Assembly: GCA_036003705.1 (NCBI GenBank)
Contig: DASYSE010000093.1
Span: 1 to 56,099, forward strand
Direction of reading: 5' to 3'
Source of the DNA: CALGFH01 sp036003705
GTDB lineage: Bacteria > Actinomycetota > CALGFH01
DNA: 56,099 bases
The notes beneath the pieces were generated by a model. That model saw only the letters and a list, made by a program, of their open reading frames with translations, was not told where the DNA came from and made no database searches. This document shows positions 23,310 to 32,279 of the stretch, piece after piece (the stretch's first letter is position 1; each line of letters opens with the position of its first letter). The position numbers were made by a program, and so were the translations under genes.

Positions 23310-25613
23310 GTGGTGAGCGAGCCAGGGACGCTCCCCCAGGGCGTCCGCACCTCGCTCCCGCGCGCCGCCTGGCTGTTCGTCCTGGCGGTCGCGGCCGCGG
23401 CCGCGGTCGTCGTCGCCCTGTACCTGCCAGCCGCCGTCCGCCAGCTGGTGGACGGCGGCTGGCCCAAGCTCTGGCCGCCGCTGCTGTATGTGGCCGGCCT
23501 GGTCGTGGCCGAGCGTTTCGTGGTCAAGGTGCCGCTGCGCAATCACCGGTTCTCGGTGGGCGTCTGCGACATGGTGATCGTGCTCGGGGTGGTATTTCTC
23601 GAGCCACCGGTGCTGGTCATCGCGACCGGCGTCGGGATCGCGGTCAGCCAGGTGCTGTTCGAGCCACAGCCGGTCAAGCGGCTGTTCAACGTTCCCCAGT
23701 ACATCCTGTCGGTCAGCGTCGCGGCCGTCTCCAGCGCCGGCCTGGTCGACCTGCTGCGCCACACCGACCTGTTCGCGGGGCAGCTGGAGCCGGGGGTGTT
23801 CCGGCCGGTCCTGGCCGTGGTCTGGGTGGTGGGCATGGCCGGCTTCTTCCTGGTCAACCACTCGCTGGTCAGCATCGTGGTCAGCCTTTCCACCGGCCAG
23901 GGGTTCGTGCAGAGCTGGCTGCGGGCCGCCCCGGTGGCGGCCGCCGACTGGGCCGCCAGCATCGCCTACGGCCTGATCATCGCCGCCCTGCTGGTCCACG
24001 ACCAGGCGCTGCTGCCCCTGCTGGTCGTCCCCATCGGCCTCACCTTCCTCGGCAACCGGGCCTGGGCCCGCAGCCTGGCCCAGGGCCAGCGGATGCATTC
24101 GCTGTACGCGGCCGGACGCGCCCTGTCCAACCGGCTGGGCGATGCCCGAGCCTGGCAGTCCTTCGCCCGCCAGGTGGCCGACGTGCTGAACTGCGAGGGA
24201 GCCGCGGTGTTCCTCGGCCGCGACGAGGACGGCGTGCTCGACGTGATCACCACCGGCGGCACCGACCGCCTGACCGTGACCCCGTCGCCCAGCGCCTGGG
24301 AGCAGGCGGCCAAGGGCTGGGCGTCCCGGGCCGGCTGGCCCCGTTACACCATGGTCCCGATGGAGGCCGACGGAGCGGTGGTCGGCTTCGCGGCCGCCTT
24401 CGGCCCCCGGGTCGACGCCGACTTCACCGGCGACGACACCGAGACCCTGCTCACCCTGGCCAACCAGGGGGCTGCGGCGCTGGTCAACGAGGAGCTGTAC
24501 CGGGCGGCGGAGAACGAGCGGGCCGCCCTGCGTGACATCGTCGGCCACTCCTCCGACGGGATCTACACCGTCGGTCCCGACCGCACCGTCCGGTCCTGGA
24601 ACGCGGCCATGGTCGCGCTGACCGGCTACCAGGAGGACGAGGCGGTGGGGCAGAAATGCTTCAACCTGCTGCGGGCACGCGACGGCGACGGCGTCGACAT
24701 GTGCGCCGCCGACTGCCCCATCCTGGCCGCGGCCGCCTCCCGCCACGAGGAGGTCCGCGACGCCTCGGTGCTGAACAAGGAGGGCCTCGCCCGCTGGATC
24801 CGCTACGCCCACGCCCCGATCATCGCCGGCGACGGCAACATGGACGCCGACGTCGTGGTGGTCCGGGACGTGACCCGCGAGCGCCAGACCGACGAGCTCA
24901 AGGCCGACTTCGTGGCCAGCGTCTCCCACGAGCTGCGCACCCCGCTCACCCCGATCAAGGGCTTCCTGATGACGCTGCTGCGCGAGGATCGCGACTTCGC
25001 CCAGGACCGGCGGCGCGAGTACTACAAGCTGATGCTGATGCAGTCCCAGCGGCTGGAGCGGCTGATCGAGGACCTGCTGGAGGTGACCCGGCTGGAGGCC
25101 GGGGCCGGCCTGGTCGACGCGACCGCGATCGACGCCGTCGACCTGGTCCGCCAGGTCGTGGACCGCTTCACCGGCGAGGACCCGGAGCGGACGGTGCACG
25201 TGGTCACCCCCGACCACGCCGTCTACTGCCGCGGCGACTGGATGCGGATCGACCAGGTGCTCGGCAACCTGCTGTCCAACGCCATGCGCTACGCCCCGCC
25301 CCACGAACCGGTCGAGGTCCGCCTGGTGCCGCAGGGCCGGGAAGTGGTGTTCGAGGTCCGCGACTGGGGCCCCGGCATCCCGATCGACGAGCAGTCGCGC
25401 ATCTTCGAGCGGTTCCACCGGGTCGGCCACTACATGACCAGGGAGCCAGGTGGCGCCGGTCTCGGCCTGTACCTGGCCAAGCGCCTGGTCGAGGCCATGG
25501 GCGGCCGCATCTGGGTGTCGAGCCGGCTCGGCCACGGCTCGGTGTTCTCCTTCGCCCTCCCCTCCGAGCCCAGCCTCAACGCGGTCGCCCCCCGCGGCCG
25601 CCACACCGGCTAG
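23310..25613 (+). CDS. Membrane sensor histidine kinase with GAF and PAS domains
   Basis: A 767-residue kinase. The N-terminal 245 residues contain about six to seven hydrophobic segments of an uncharacterised membrane sensor. A GAF-like domain follows (about 265-395), then a PAS domain (about 408-525: DIVGHSSDGIYTVGPDRTVRSWNAAM) with CAADCP inside. The transmitter has SVSHELRTPLTPIKGF with the phospho-accepting His near 540, the N box NLLSNAMRYAPP, and DWGPGIP and GGAGLGLYLAKRLVEAMGG ATP boxes. No response regulator lies nearby, so its partner must be elsewhere. GTG 23310 or the adjacent GTG 23313 starts translation without a clear ribosome site. Confidence 0.88.
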   Translation: MVSEPGTLPQGVRTSLPRAAWLFVLAVAAAAAVVVALYLPAAVRQLVDGGWPKLWPPLLYVAGLVVAERFVVKVPLRNHRFSVGVCDMVIVLGVVFLEPPVLVIATGVGIAVSQVLFEPQPVKRLFNVPQYILSVSVAAVSSAGLVDLLRHTDLFAGQLEPGVFRPVLAVVWVVGMAGFFLVNHSLVSIVVSLSTGQGFVQSWLRAAPVAAADWAASIAYGLIIAALLVHDQALLPLLVVPIGLTFLGNRAWARSLAQGQRMHSLYAAGRALSNRLGDARAWQSFARQVADVLNCEGAAVFLGRDEDGVLDVITTGGTDRLTVTPSPSAWEQAAKGWASRAGWPRYTMVPMEADGAVVGFAAAFGPRVDADFTGDDTETLLTLANQGAAALVNEELYRAAENERAALRDIVGHSSDGIYTVGPDRTVRSWNAAMVALTGYQEDEAVGQKCFNLLRARDGDGVDMCAADCPILAAAASRHEEVRDASVLNKEGLARWIRYAHAPIIAGDGNMDADVVVVRDVTRERQTDELKADFVASVSHELRTPLTPIKGFLMTLLREDRDFAQDRRREYYKLMLMQSQRLERLIEDLLEVTRLEAGAGLVDATAIDAVDLVRQVVDRFTGEDPERTVHVVTPDHAVYCRGDWMRIDQVLGNLLSNAMRYAPPHEPVEVRLVPQGREVVFEVRDWGPGIPIDEQSRIFERFHRVGHYMTREPGGAGLGLYLAKRLVEAMGGRIWVSSRLGHGSVFSFALPSEPSLNAVAPRGRHTG

Positions 25614-25716
25614 CCGGGACGTTCGCGCAGCACGATGCCGCCGATACCGTCAGCCAAGAAGCGGCAGTTGAGGCGAGGGAGCAGCCCCCGGCGCGGGCAG
25701 GCGGCGCCGGCGCCGG

Positions 25717-25722
25717 TATCCT
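25717..25722 (+). promoter_or_regulatory. -10 box (TATCCT) of the cDPG synthetase-like gene
   Basis: TATCCT lies 55 bases before TTG 25778, within the 164-base gap after the sensor kinase. Confidence 0.4.
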
Positions 25723-25777
25723 CTCCCTGCTGCGTGCCGCCGGGGTGGGGGTGGCACACGAACGCAAGGAGGCGTGC

Positions 25778-27130
25778 TTGCAGCGACGCGTGATCATCAT
25801 GGGGGCCGCCGGCCGCGACTTCCACAACTTCAACAGCGCCTTCCGGAACGACCCGGCGACCAGGGTGGTCGCGTTCACCGCCACCCAGATCCCCTACATC
25901 GACGACCGGACCTACCCGGCGGCCCTGGCCGGTCCCGCCTACCCTGAAGGAATCCCGATCGTCCCCGAGGAGCGGCTCGAGGACCTGATCGCCGGTCAGG
26001 ACATCGACGAGGTGGTGTTCAGCTACTCCGACGTCCGCCACGTCGACGTCATGCACGTCGCCTCGAGGGTGCTGGCCGCCGGGGCCGACTTCCGGTTGCT
26101 CGGGCCCAAGCAGACCGAGCTGGTGGCCAGGGTGCCGGTGGTGGCCGTGTGCGCGGTCCGGACCGGGGCGGGCAAGTCGCAGACCACCCGACGGGTGGCG
26201 GAGATCCTGCGGGGCGCCGGCCGCAAGGTCGTCGCCGTCCGCCACCCTATGCCCTACGGCGACCTGGCCAGCCAGGCCGTGCAGCGGTTCGCCACCGTCG
26301 GGGACCTGCTCGCCGCCCGCCCGACCATCGAGGAGCGGGAGGAGTACGAGCCGCACCTGGCCGCGGGCACGATCGTGTATGCCGGCGTCGACTACCACGC
26401 GATCCTGGACCGGGCCCAGGCCGAGGCCGAGGTCCTGCTGTGGGACGGCGGCAACAACGACCTGCCGTTCTTCCGGCCCGACCTCCACATCGTGGTCGCC
26501 GACCCGCTGCGCGCCGGCCACGAGTCCAGCTACCACCCCGGCGAGGCCAACGCGCGCGCCGCCGACGTGCTCGTCATCAACAAGGTCGACGAGGCCGCCC
26601 CCGAGCAGGTGGCCGCGCTCGAGGAGCAGCTCAAGCACCTCAACGCCGACGCGGTGGTCATCAAGGCGGCCAGCCCGGTCCGGGTCGAGGACCCCGAGCT
26701 GGTCACCGGCAAGCGGGTGCTGGTGATCGAGGACGGGCCGACCCTGACCCACGGGGGGATGAGCTACGGCGCCGGCGTGGTCGCCGCCCGCCGCCTCGGC
26801 GCCGCCGAGATCGTCGACCCCCGCCCCTACCTGGTCGGCTCGCTGGCCGAGGTGTACGAGCGCTACCCGCACATCGGTGCCCTGGTCCCGGCGATGGGCT
26901 ACTCCGACGCCCAGATCCGCGAGCTGGAGACCGTCATCAACCAGGCCCCGGTGGACGCGGTGGTGATCGGCACCCCGATCGACCTGCGCAGCATCGCCGA
27001 CATCGCCCACCCCGCCACCCGGGTCCGCTACGACCTGGTCGAGCAGGGCCAGCCGGACCTCGCCTCCGTGCTGGAGCCCATCATCCGAGCCAGCGCCGCA
27101 CTCGCCGAACCCAAGGAGCCAAGCCGATGA
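25778..27130 (+). CDS. Cyclic 2,3-diphosphoglycerate synthetase-like GTPase-fold protein
   Basis: A 450-residue protein starting at TTG 25778, five bases after AAGGAGG. RVIIMGAAGRDFHNFNSAFR is a Rossmann-type N-terminus, AVRTGAGKSQTTRR (about residues 125-138) a P-loop, and LLWDGGNNDLPFFRPDLHIV, VINKVDEA and THGGMSYGAGVVAARR later conserved blocks. This layout matches the archaeal cDPG synthetase family, which closes 2,3-diphosphoglycerate to the cyclic trianhydride used as a thermoprotectant and phosphate store in methanogens. Many bacteria carry homologues of unproven activity. ATGA overlap couples it to the next gene. Confidence 0.82.
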   Translation: MQRRVIIMGAAGRDFHNFNSAFRNDPATRVVAFTATQIPYIDDRTYPAALAGPAYPEGIPIVPEERLEDLIAGQDIDEVVFSYSDVRHVDVMHVASRVLAAGADFRLLGPKQTELVARVPVVAVCAVRTGAGKSQTTRRVAEILRGAGRKVVAVRHPMPYGDLASQAVQRFATVGDLLAARPTIEEREEYEPHLAAGTIVYAGVDYHAILDRAQAEAEVLLWDGGNNDLPFFRPDLHIVVADPLRAGHESSYHPGEANARAADVLVINKVDEAAPEQVAALEEQLKHLNADAVVIKAASPVRVEDPELVTGKRVLVIEDGPTLTHGGMSYGAGVVAARRLGAAEIVDPRPYLVGSLAEVYERYPHIGALVPAMGYSDAQIRELETVINQAPVDAVVIGTPIDLRSIADIAHPATRVRYDLVEQGQPDLASVLEPIIRASAALAEPKEPSR

Positions 27131-27462
27131 CCCCCGAAGCCCAGACCGGTGACTACCGCGCCTTCCTGGAGGCCCAGGACGTGGCGACCCTGCGCGACTG
27201 GGCGCTTGAGCTGGCCAGGGAGCACCGCGACGCCGGGTTCTACTGGGACCTGGCCAAGCACCTGCCGTCCACCCAGGACGCCAACCGCGACTGGGCGGCC
27301 TACGACCCGATCGACGCCATCCGCGAGATCGGCCACCTGTTCACCCATTTCCGCGAGGAGGCCGCCGACCCCGAGGTCGCCGAGCTGTTGCGCATCCGCT
27401 ACGTCGACTACCTGCTCGACCACGCCGACGACCACCGCTTCGACCGCAGCCCCGCCGGCTGA
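27127..27462 (+). CDS. Conserved small partner of the cDPG synthetase-like gene
   Basis: A 111-residue, acidic, soluble, mostly helical protein (FLEAQDVATLRDWALELARE, then AIREIGHLFTHFREEAADPE). ATG 27127 overlaps the preceding stop (ATGA), so it is made with the synthetase-like protein and may be a subunit or regulator. No Cys, membrane segment or catalytic motif stands out. I do not recognise the family. Confidence 0.7.
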   Translation: MTPEAQTGDYRAFLEAQDVATLRDWALELAREHRDAGFYWDLAKHLPSTQDANRDWAAYDPIDAIREIGHLFTHFREEAADPEVAELLRIRYVDYLLDHADDHRFDRSPAG

Positions 27463-27465
27463 GGG

Positions 27466-28692
27466 TCAGCCGGCGCCGACGGGGGCGAGCTCGTCGGCCA
27501 ACGCTCCGAGAAACAGACCCACGTCGGTGACCACACCGGTGGCCTGGGCGGAGCCGCGGTCGGCGAGCTTGGTGACGGTTGCCGGGTTGATGTCGACGCA
27601 GACCAGGGGCACCGAGGCCGGGAGGAGGTTGCCGGTGGCGATGGAGTGCAGCATCGACGCCACCATCAGGGCGTAGCCGACCCCGGGCAGCAGCGAGCGC
27701 ATCTGCCGCTGGGCCTCGACCACGTCGGTGACGGTGTCGGGCAGCGGGCCGTCGTCGCGGACCGACCCCCCGAGCACGAAGTCGACCCCGTGCTGGACGC
27801 AGGCGTGCATGATCCCGGAGGTGAGCACGCCCTGCTCGACCGCCTTGGCGATCGAGCCGCAGCGCCGGATGGTGTTCAGCGCGCGGATGTGGTGCTCGTG
27901 GCCGTGCTCGACCCCGATCCCCTCGGCCAGGTTGACCCCCAGCGAGGTGCCGTACAGGGCGCCCTCGATGTCGTGGGTGGCCAGCGCGTTGCCGGCGAAC
28001 AGCACGTCCATGTAGCCGGCCTCGATCAGCCGGACCACCGCCGGGCCGGCGCCGGTGTGGACGACGGCCGGGCCGCCGACCCACAGGAGCTTCTCGCCCC
28101 GCTCCTTGGTCGCCCGCATCGCCCCCGCGACCCGGCGCACGATCAGCCCCTGCGGCTTCTCGCTGGAGACCTGCGAGGACATGAACTCGAAGACCTCACC
28201 GGAGCGGCCGCGGTCGCGCGGATGCACCCGGATCCCCTGGCTGCCCACCACCACCTGCTCGCCCTTGAGGACGTCGGACATGGGCACCGTGGCGGCCCGG
28301 TTGCCGCGGACGACGATCGAGCAGTCCATCTCCGGGTTCTCGACCCGGATCCAGGTCCCGCCGACGCTGACCTCGGTCTCGAGGTTGGTCGAGGAGTAGA
28401 AGCCGTCGGGCAGCACGCCGTCCATCTCGGCCGGGACCACGGTCGCGTCGCCCGTCTGGAGCCGCCGCATACCCAGGCCCATGAGCGACTGGACCAGCTC
28501 CTCGAGCCGGACCGGGTCGTCGGTGCGGATCCGCAGGCGCGCGTACGAGGGGTCGACCGGGGTGCGACCGACGTCGAACTGCTCGATCTCGTAGCTGCCC
28601 TTCGCCTCGAGGACCTGGTCGAGGACGCGGGTGAACAGCATCGAGTCGATGATGTGGCCGTGGATCTCCAGGGTCTCAGTGTGGGAGGGCAT
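27466..28692 (-). CDS. TIGR00300-type ornithine cyclodeaminase (LOR/SDH-like)
   Basis: A 408-residue protein of the family that includes archaeal ornithine cyclodeaminase and the C-terminal domain of cyanobacterial ArgZ/AgrE. Those enzymes convert ornithine to proline and ammonia with bound NAD. The N-terminal block ETLEIHGHIIDSMLFTRVLD and the central LLWVGGPAVVHTGAG, EAGYMDVLFAGNALATHDIE and SLGVNLAEG are characteristic. It is unrelated to the mu-crystallin type. ATG 28692 follows GAGGAGCC; the open frame to 29178 runs antisense to the aldolase. It is divergent from the threonine enzymes, and its tail nearly abuts the 111-residue gene. Confidence 0.85.
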   Translation of the reverse strand: MPSHTETLEIHGHIIDSMLFTRVLDQVLEAKGSYEIEQFDVGRTPVDPSYARLRIRTDDPVRLEELVQSLMGLGMRRLQTGDATVVPAEMDGVLPDGFYSSTNLETEVSVGGTWIRVENPEMDCSIVVRGNRAATVPMSDVLKGEQVVVGSQGIRVHPRDRGRSGEVFEFMSSQVSSEKPQGLIVRRVAGAMRATKERGEKLLWVGGPAVVHTGAGPAVVRLIEAGYMDVLFAGNALATHDIEGALYGTSLGVNLAEGIGVEHGHEHHIRALNTIRRCGSIAKAVEQGVLTSGIMHACVQHGVDFVLGGSVRDDGPLPDTVTDVVEAQRQMRSLLPGVGYALMVASMLHSIATGNLLPASVPLVCVDINPATVTKLADRGSAQATGVVTDVGLFLGALADELAPVGAG

Positions 28693-28749
28693 GGCTCCTC
28701 GGTGCGGGTCGCGGGTCGTGCGGACGGACGATTGTCGCACGTCGGCGCG

Positions 28750-28755
28750 TAGAAT
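28750..28755 (+). promoter_or_regulatory. -10 box (TAGAAT), leaderless aldolase operon
   Basis: TAGAAT ends seven bases before ATG 28763, in the 70-base divergent gap. Confidence 0.5.
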
Positions 28756-28762
28756 CGCGGTG

Positions 28763-29788
28763 ATGACGGTGGACCTCCGCTCCGACACGTTCACCCGGCC
28801 AACCCCGGCCATGCGCCGGGCCATGGCCGAGGCCGAGGTCGGCGACGATGTCTGGGGCGAGGACCCCACCATCAAGCGGCTGGAGGCCGCGGTGGCCGAG
28901 CGCCTGGGCCACGAGGCGGCCCTGTTCGTCCCTTCGGGGACCATGGGCAACCAGATCTGCCTGCGGCTGGCCGCCCCTCCCGGCACCGAGTGCCTGGCCA
29001 ATGAGGACAACCACATCCTGTGGTACGAGGCCGCGGCGGCACCGGTGCTCAGCGGGGTCCAGCTCCACCCCGTGGCCGGGCCGCGGGGGGTGCTCGACCC
29101 GGCCGCCGCCCGGGCGCGGGTCCGCACCGCCCGGTACGGGGTGCCGACCAGCGCCATCGCGGTCGAGCAGACCCACAACCGGGCCGGGGGCGCGATCCAG
29201 CCGCTGGAGGCGCTGGAGGGGCTGCGCGAGCTTGCCGACGAGGCCGGGTTGCACCTCCACTGCGACGGGGCCCGGATCTGGAACGCGTCGGTCGCCTCCG
29301 GGGTCCCGCTCGAGCGCTACGGCGTCCTGTTCGACAGCCTCTCGGTCTGCTTCTCCAAGGCGCTGGCCGCGCCTGTCGGGTCGGCCGTCGTGGGGAGCCG
29401 GGAGCTGGTCGCGCGGGCCCGCGAGGTCCGCCACCTGTACGGCGGGGCCATGCGCCAGGCGGGGGTGCTGGCCGCCGCCGCCCTGGTCGCCCTCGACCAG
29501 ATGATCGACCGGCTGGCCGAGGACCACGCGATGGCCCGCGGCCTTGCCGAGACGGTCGCCGGCGCGGTGCCGGGCAGCGTCGACCCGGCAGCGGTGCAGA
29601 CCAACATGGTGCTGCTGGCCACCGGCCCCTTCGGCACCGACGGTCCCGGGCTGGTCGAGCGGCTGGGCGAGCTCGGGGTGCTGGCCGCCGACACCGATCC
29701 CGACCGGGTCCGGCTGGTGTTCCACTACGAGGTCACCCCCACCGACGCCGACCGCGCCGCCCGGGCGGTCATCGCCGCCGCCCGATGA
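28763..29788 (+). CDS. ltaE: Low-specificity L-threonine aldolase
   Basis: PLP enzyme splitting threonine or allo-threonine to glycine and acetaldehyde. The 341-residue protein starts VDLRSDTFTRPTPAMRRAMAEAEVGDDVWGEDP, here in two conserved blocks. FVPSGTMGNQICLR anchors cofactor phosphate, HLHCDGARIWNA holds the ring-binding Asp, and SVCFSKALAAPVGS carries the Schiff-base Lys. Related beta-eliminating lyases share the fold, but SGTMGNQ and DGAR favour the aldolase. The stop overlaps the dehydratase start (ATGA), pairing two threonine-consuming enzymes. Confidence 0.9.
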   Translation: MTVDLRSDTFTRPTPAMRRAMAEAEVGDDVWGEDPTIKRLEAAVAERLGHEAALFVPSGTMGNQICLRLAAPPGTECLANEDNHILWYEAAAAPVLSGVQLHPVAGPRGVLDPAAARARVRTARYGVPTSAIAVEQTHNRAGGAIQPLEALEGLRELADEAGLHLHCDGARIWNASVASGVPLERYGVLFDSLSVCFSKALAAPVGSAVVGSRELVARAREVRHLYGGAMRQAGVLAAAALVALDQMIDRLAEDHAMARGLAETVAGAVPGSVDPAAVQTNMVLLATGPFGTDGPGLVERLGELGVLAADTDPDRVRLVFHYEVTPTDADRAARAVIAAAR

Positions 29789-30765
29789 CCCGGTCCAGCG
29801 CCCCCTTCTCCCTGGCCGACGTGGAGCGGGCGGCGGACCGCATTGTCGGGCGGGTCCACCGCACCCCCGTGATCGCCTCGCGCCTGCTCGACCGCGAGCT
29901 CGGCTGCCAGGTGCTGGCCAAGGGCGAGCACCTGCAGCGGGCCGGGGCGTTCAAGGCCAGGGGGGCGTTCAACGCCGTGCTCTCGCTCGACCGGGCGACC
30001 AGGCAGGCCGGGATCCTGGCGGTCAGCTCCGGCAACCACGGCCAGGCGGTCGCGCTGGCCGCCGCCGAGACGGGCGGCCGGGCGGTGGTGGTGATGCCGG
30101 CCGGCTCCAACCCGGCCAAGGTGGCCGCCACCCGCGCCTACGGCGCCGAGGTGGTGATGGACGGCGTGACCGCCGAGAACCGCGAGGCCTTCGCCGCCGA
30201 GCTGGCGACCGACCGCGGGCTGCACCTGGTCCATCCGTTCGACGACCCGGACGTGATGGCCGGCCAGGGGACGGCCGCCCTGGAGCTGCTGCAGGACGCC
30301 GCCGACCTGGACCTGGTGCTGGTCCCGGTGGGCGGCGGCGGGCTGATCGCCGGCACGGCCGCGGCGGTCAAGGGCCGCTCGCCGTCGACCCGGGTGGTCG
30401 GGGTGGAGCCGGCGACCGCCGCCGACGCCCAGGCGTCGCTGCGTGCCGGCAGGCGCGTCTCCCTGCCCGCCGCCCCGGTCACCATCGCCGACGGGGTCCG
30501 CAGCCTGTGCGTGGGGGAGCGGCCGTTCGAGGTCATCGGACGCCTGGTCGACGACATCGTCACCGTCACCGACGACCAGCTCCGCGACGCCCTCGCCCTG
30601 TGCTGGTCGCGGACCAAGCAGCTGGTCGAGCCGACCGCCGCCCTTCCCCTGGCCGCCCTGCGCACCGGCGCCGCCGGCGGCGGCCGGGTCGGCATGATCC
30701 TGTCGGGCGGCAACATCGACGCGGTCGCCCTTGCCGCTTGCCTCGTCCCCCCGGACTCCAGGTGA
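29785..30765 (+). CDS. Threonine/serine dehydratase-like PLP enzyme
   Basis: A 326-residue fold-type II PLP enzyme. LQRAGAFKARGAFNAVL carries the Schiff-base Lys, AVSSGNHGQAVALAAAE the substrate loop, PVGGGGLIAG the phosphate loop and ILSGGNID the C-terminal motif. The length matches catabolic threonine dehydratase (TdcB) or serine racemase; there is no C-terminal ACT domain, so isoleucine feedback of the biosynthetic IlvA type is not expected. It should give 2-oxobutyrate from threonine. Coupled to the aldolase by ATGA. Confidence 0.88.
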   Translation: MTRSSAPFSLADVERAADRIVGRVHRTPVIASRLLDRELGCQVLAKGEHLQRAGAFKARGAFNAVLSLDRATRQAGILAVSSGNHGQAVALAAAETGGRAVVVMPAGSNPAKVAATRAYGAEVVMDGVTAENREAFAAELATDRGLHLVHPFDDPDVMAGQGTAALELLQDAADLDLVLVPVGGGGLIAGTAAAVKGRSPSTRVVGVEPATAADAQASLRAGRRVSLPAAPVTIADGVRSLCVGERPFEVIGRLVDDIVTVTDDQLRDALALCWSRTKQLVEPTAALPLAALRTGAAGGGRVGMILSGGNIDAVALAACLVPPDSR

Positions 30766-30923
30766 TCTTGTAATTGCACGCTCTCAAGCGCCACGGGGTG
30801 GTGCGGCCCAGGTGGCGCCCAATCGGGCCGATCGCGGGATACTGCCCTGGCCAGGAGGCAGGCTGCCCCACCGGGGCGGCGGCCATCGCCTGGCCGCGGC
30901 GCCGTCGACCACGAGGATGAGAC

Positions 30924-32216
30924 ATGCGGGGACCATGGGCTGAGATCGGGTTGGTGCTGCTGCTGGTGGTGGTCAACGCCGGCTTTGCCGGCAGCGAGGT
31001 GGCGCTCATCTCCCTGCGCGAGGGGCAGCTGCGGCGGCTGGAGCAGGAGGGCGGCCGCGGCCAACTGGTCGCCCAGCTGGCCCGCGACCCCAACCAGTTC
31101 CTGTCCACCATCCAGATCGGCATCACCCTGGCAGGGTTCCTGGCCTCGGCGGCGGCGGCAGTGTCGCTGGCCGAGCCGCTGGTCCCGCTGCTCGACTTCC
31201 TGGGCGGGGCCGCCGAGCTGGGGGCCGTGCTCCTGGTCACCATCGTGCTCACCTATCTCACCCTGGTGGTCGGCGAGCTGGCCCCCAAACGGATCGCCCT
31301 GCAGCGGCCCGAGCCGTGGGCCCAACGGGCGGCCCGCCCGCTGGCGCTGGTGTCGAAGCTGACCCGGCCGGCGGTGTGGCTGCTGTCGCGCTCAACCGAC
31401 CTGCTGGTGCGGCTGGCCGGCGGCGACCCCGACCTGCAACGCGCCACCGTGACCGAGGAGGAGGTCCGGGACCTGGTCGCCACCCAGGCCACCTTCAGCC
31501 CCCAGCACCGCACCATCCTGGCCGGCGCGTTCGAGATCGCCGAGCGGCGGCTCCAGGAGGTGCTGGTGCCCCGCCGCGACGTGGTCGCCCTGCCCGCCGA
31601 CGCCTCGGTCCAGGAGGCGGTCCGCAGGCTGGTGACGACGACCCACAGCCGGGCCCCCGTGTACCGCGGCGACCTGGACGACGTGGTCGGCGTGGTGACC
31701 CTGCAGGACCTGGTCGACGCCGGCGGCCGGGTCGCCGAGCATGCCCGACCCGCGCTGGCCCTGCCCGAGTCGATGGGGGTGCTGGATGCGCTGCGGCGGC
31801 TCCAGGGCGAACGCCAGCAGCTGGCCATCGTGATCAACGAGTACGGCGGCACCGAAGGCATCGTGACCGTGGAGGACCTGCTGGAGGAGCTGGTCGGGGA
31901 GATCTACGACGAGTTCGACGCCGACTCCCGCGGCATCCAGCGCCGACCCGACGGGTCGCTGGTCCTGCCCGGATCCTTTCCCCTCCACGACCTGCCCGAT
32001 CTTGGCATCTCGCTGCCAGAAGGACCGTACACGACCGTGGCCGGCCTGGTCCTTGACCGCCTGGGCCGCCTGCCCGACAAGGGCGAAAGCGTCCAGATCG
32101 ACGGCTGGCGGCTGGACGTCCTGGCCGTCGAACGCCACGCCATCACCCGGCTCCGGCTCGCTCCCATCAACGGCGACGCCGACCCTCCAGCTGACCGGCG
32201 GACCGGACTCGAGTGA
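30924..32216 (+). CDS. CNNM/CorC-type DUF21-CBS membrane transporter
   Basis: A 430-residue protein with the DUF21 membrane domain (about residues 5-180: NAGFAGSEVALISLREGQLRRLE, QFLSTIQIGITLAGFLASA, LVVGELAPKRIALQ), two CBS domains (about 205-330: VPRRDVVALPADASVQEAV and AIVINEYGGTEGIVTVEDLLEEL, each shown in part) and a CorC/HlyC C-terminal domain. Relatives export magnesium or other divalent ions, controlled by nucleotide binding to the CBS pair; the hemolysin label is historical. A weak GATACT at 30838-30843 could be its -10 box. The 158-base gap before it holds nothing else clear. Confidence 0.88.
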   Translation: MRGPWAEIGLVLLLVVVNAGFAGSEVALISLREGQLRRLEQEGGRGQLVAQLARDPNQFLSTIQIGITLAGFLASAAAAVSLAEPLVPLLDFLGGAAELGAVLLVTIVLTYLTLVVGELAPKRIALQRPEPWAQRAARPLALVSKLTRPAVWLLSRSTDLLVRLAGGDPDLQRATVTEEEVRDLVATQATFSPQHRTILAGAFEIAERRLQEVLVPRRDVVALPADASVQEAVRRLVTTTHSRAPVYRGDLDDVVGVVTLQDLVDAGGRVAEHARPALALPESMGVLDALRRLQGERQQLAIVINEYGGTEGIVTVEDLLEELVGEIYDEFDADSRGIQRRPDGSLVLPGSFPLHDLPDLGISLPEGPYTTVAGLVLDRLGRLPDKGESVQIDGWRLDVLAVERHAITRLRLAPINGDADPPADRRTGLE

Positions 32217-32266
32217 CTCCGCCGCCCGTCGGCGACACCCCGTCCCGCCAACGGCCAGAAGCGCGG

Positions 32267-32272
32267 TAGCGT
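32267..32272 (+). promoter_or_regulatory. -10 box (TAGCGT), leaderless membrane-protein operon
   Basis: TAGCGT ends seven bases before ATG 32280; no ribosome site. Confidence 0.45.
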
Positions 32273-32279
32273 GGCCGGC

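Noticed and set aside
30924..32216. A hemolysin toxin
   Set aside because: DUF21, CBS and CorC-type domains indicate an ion transporter. The toxin label is a historical misnomer.
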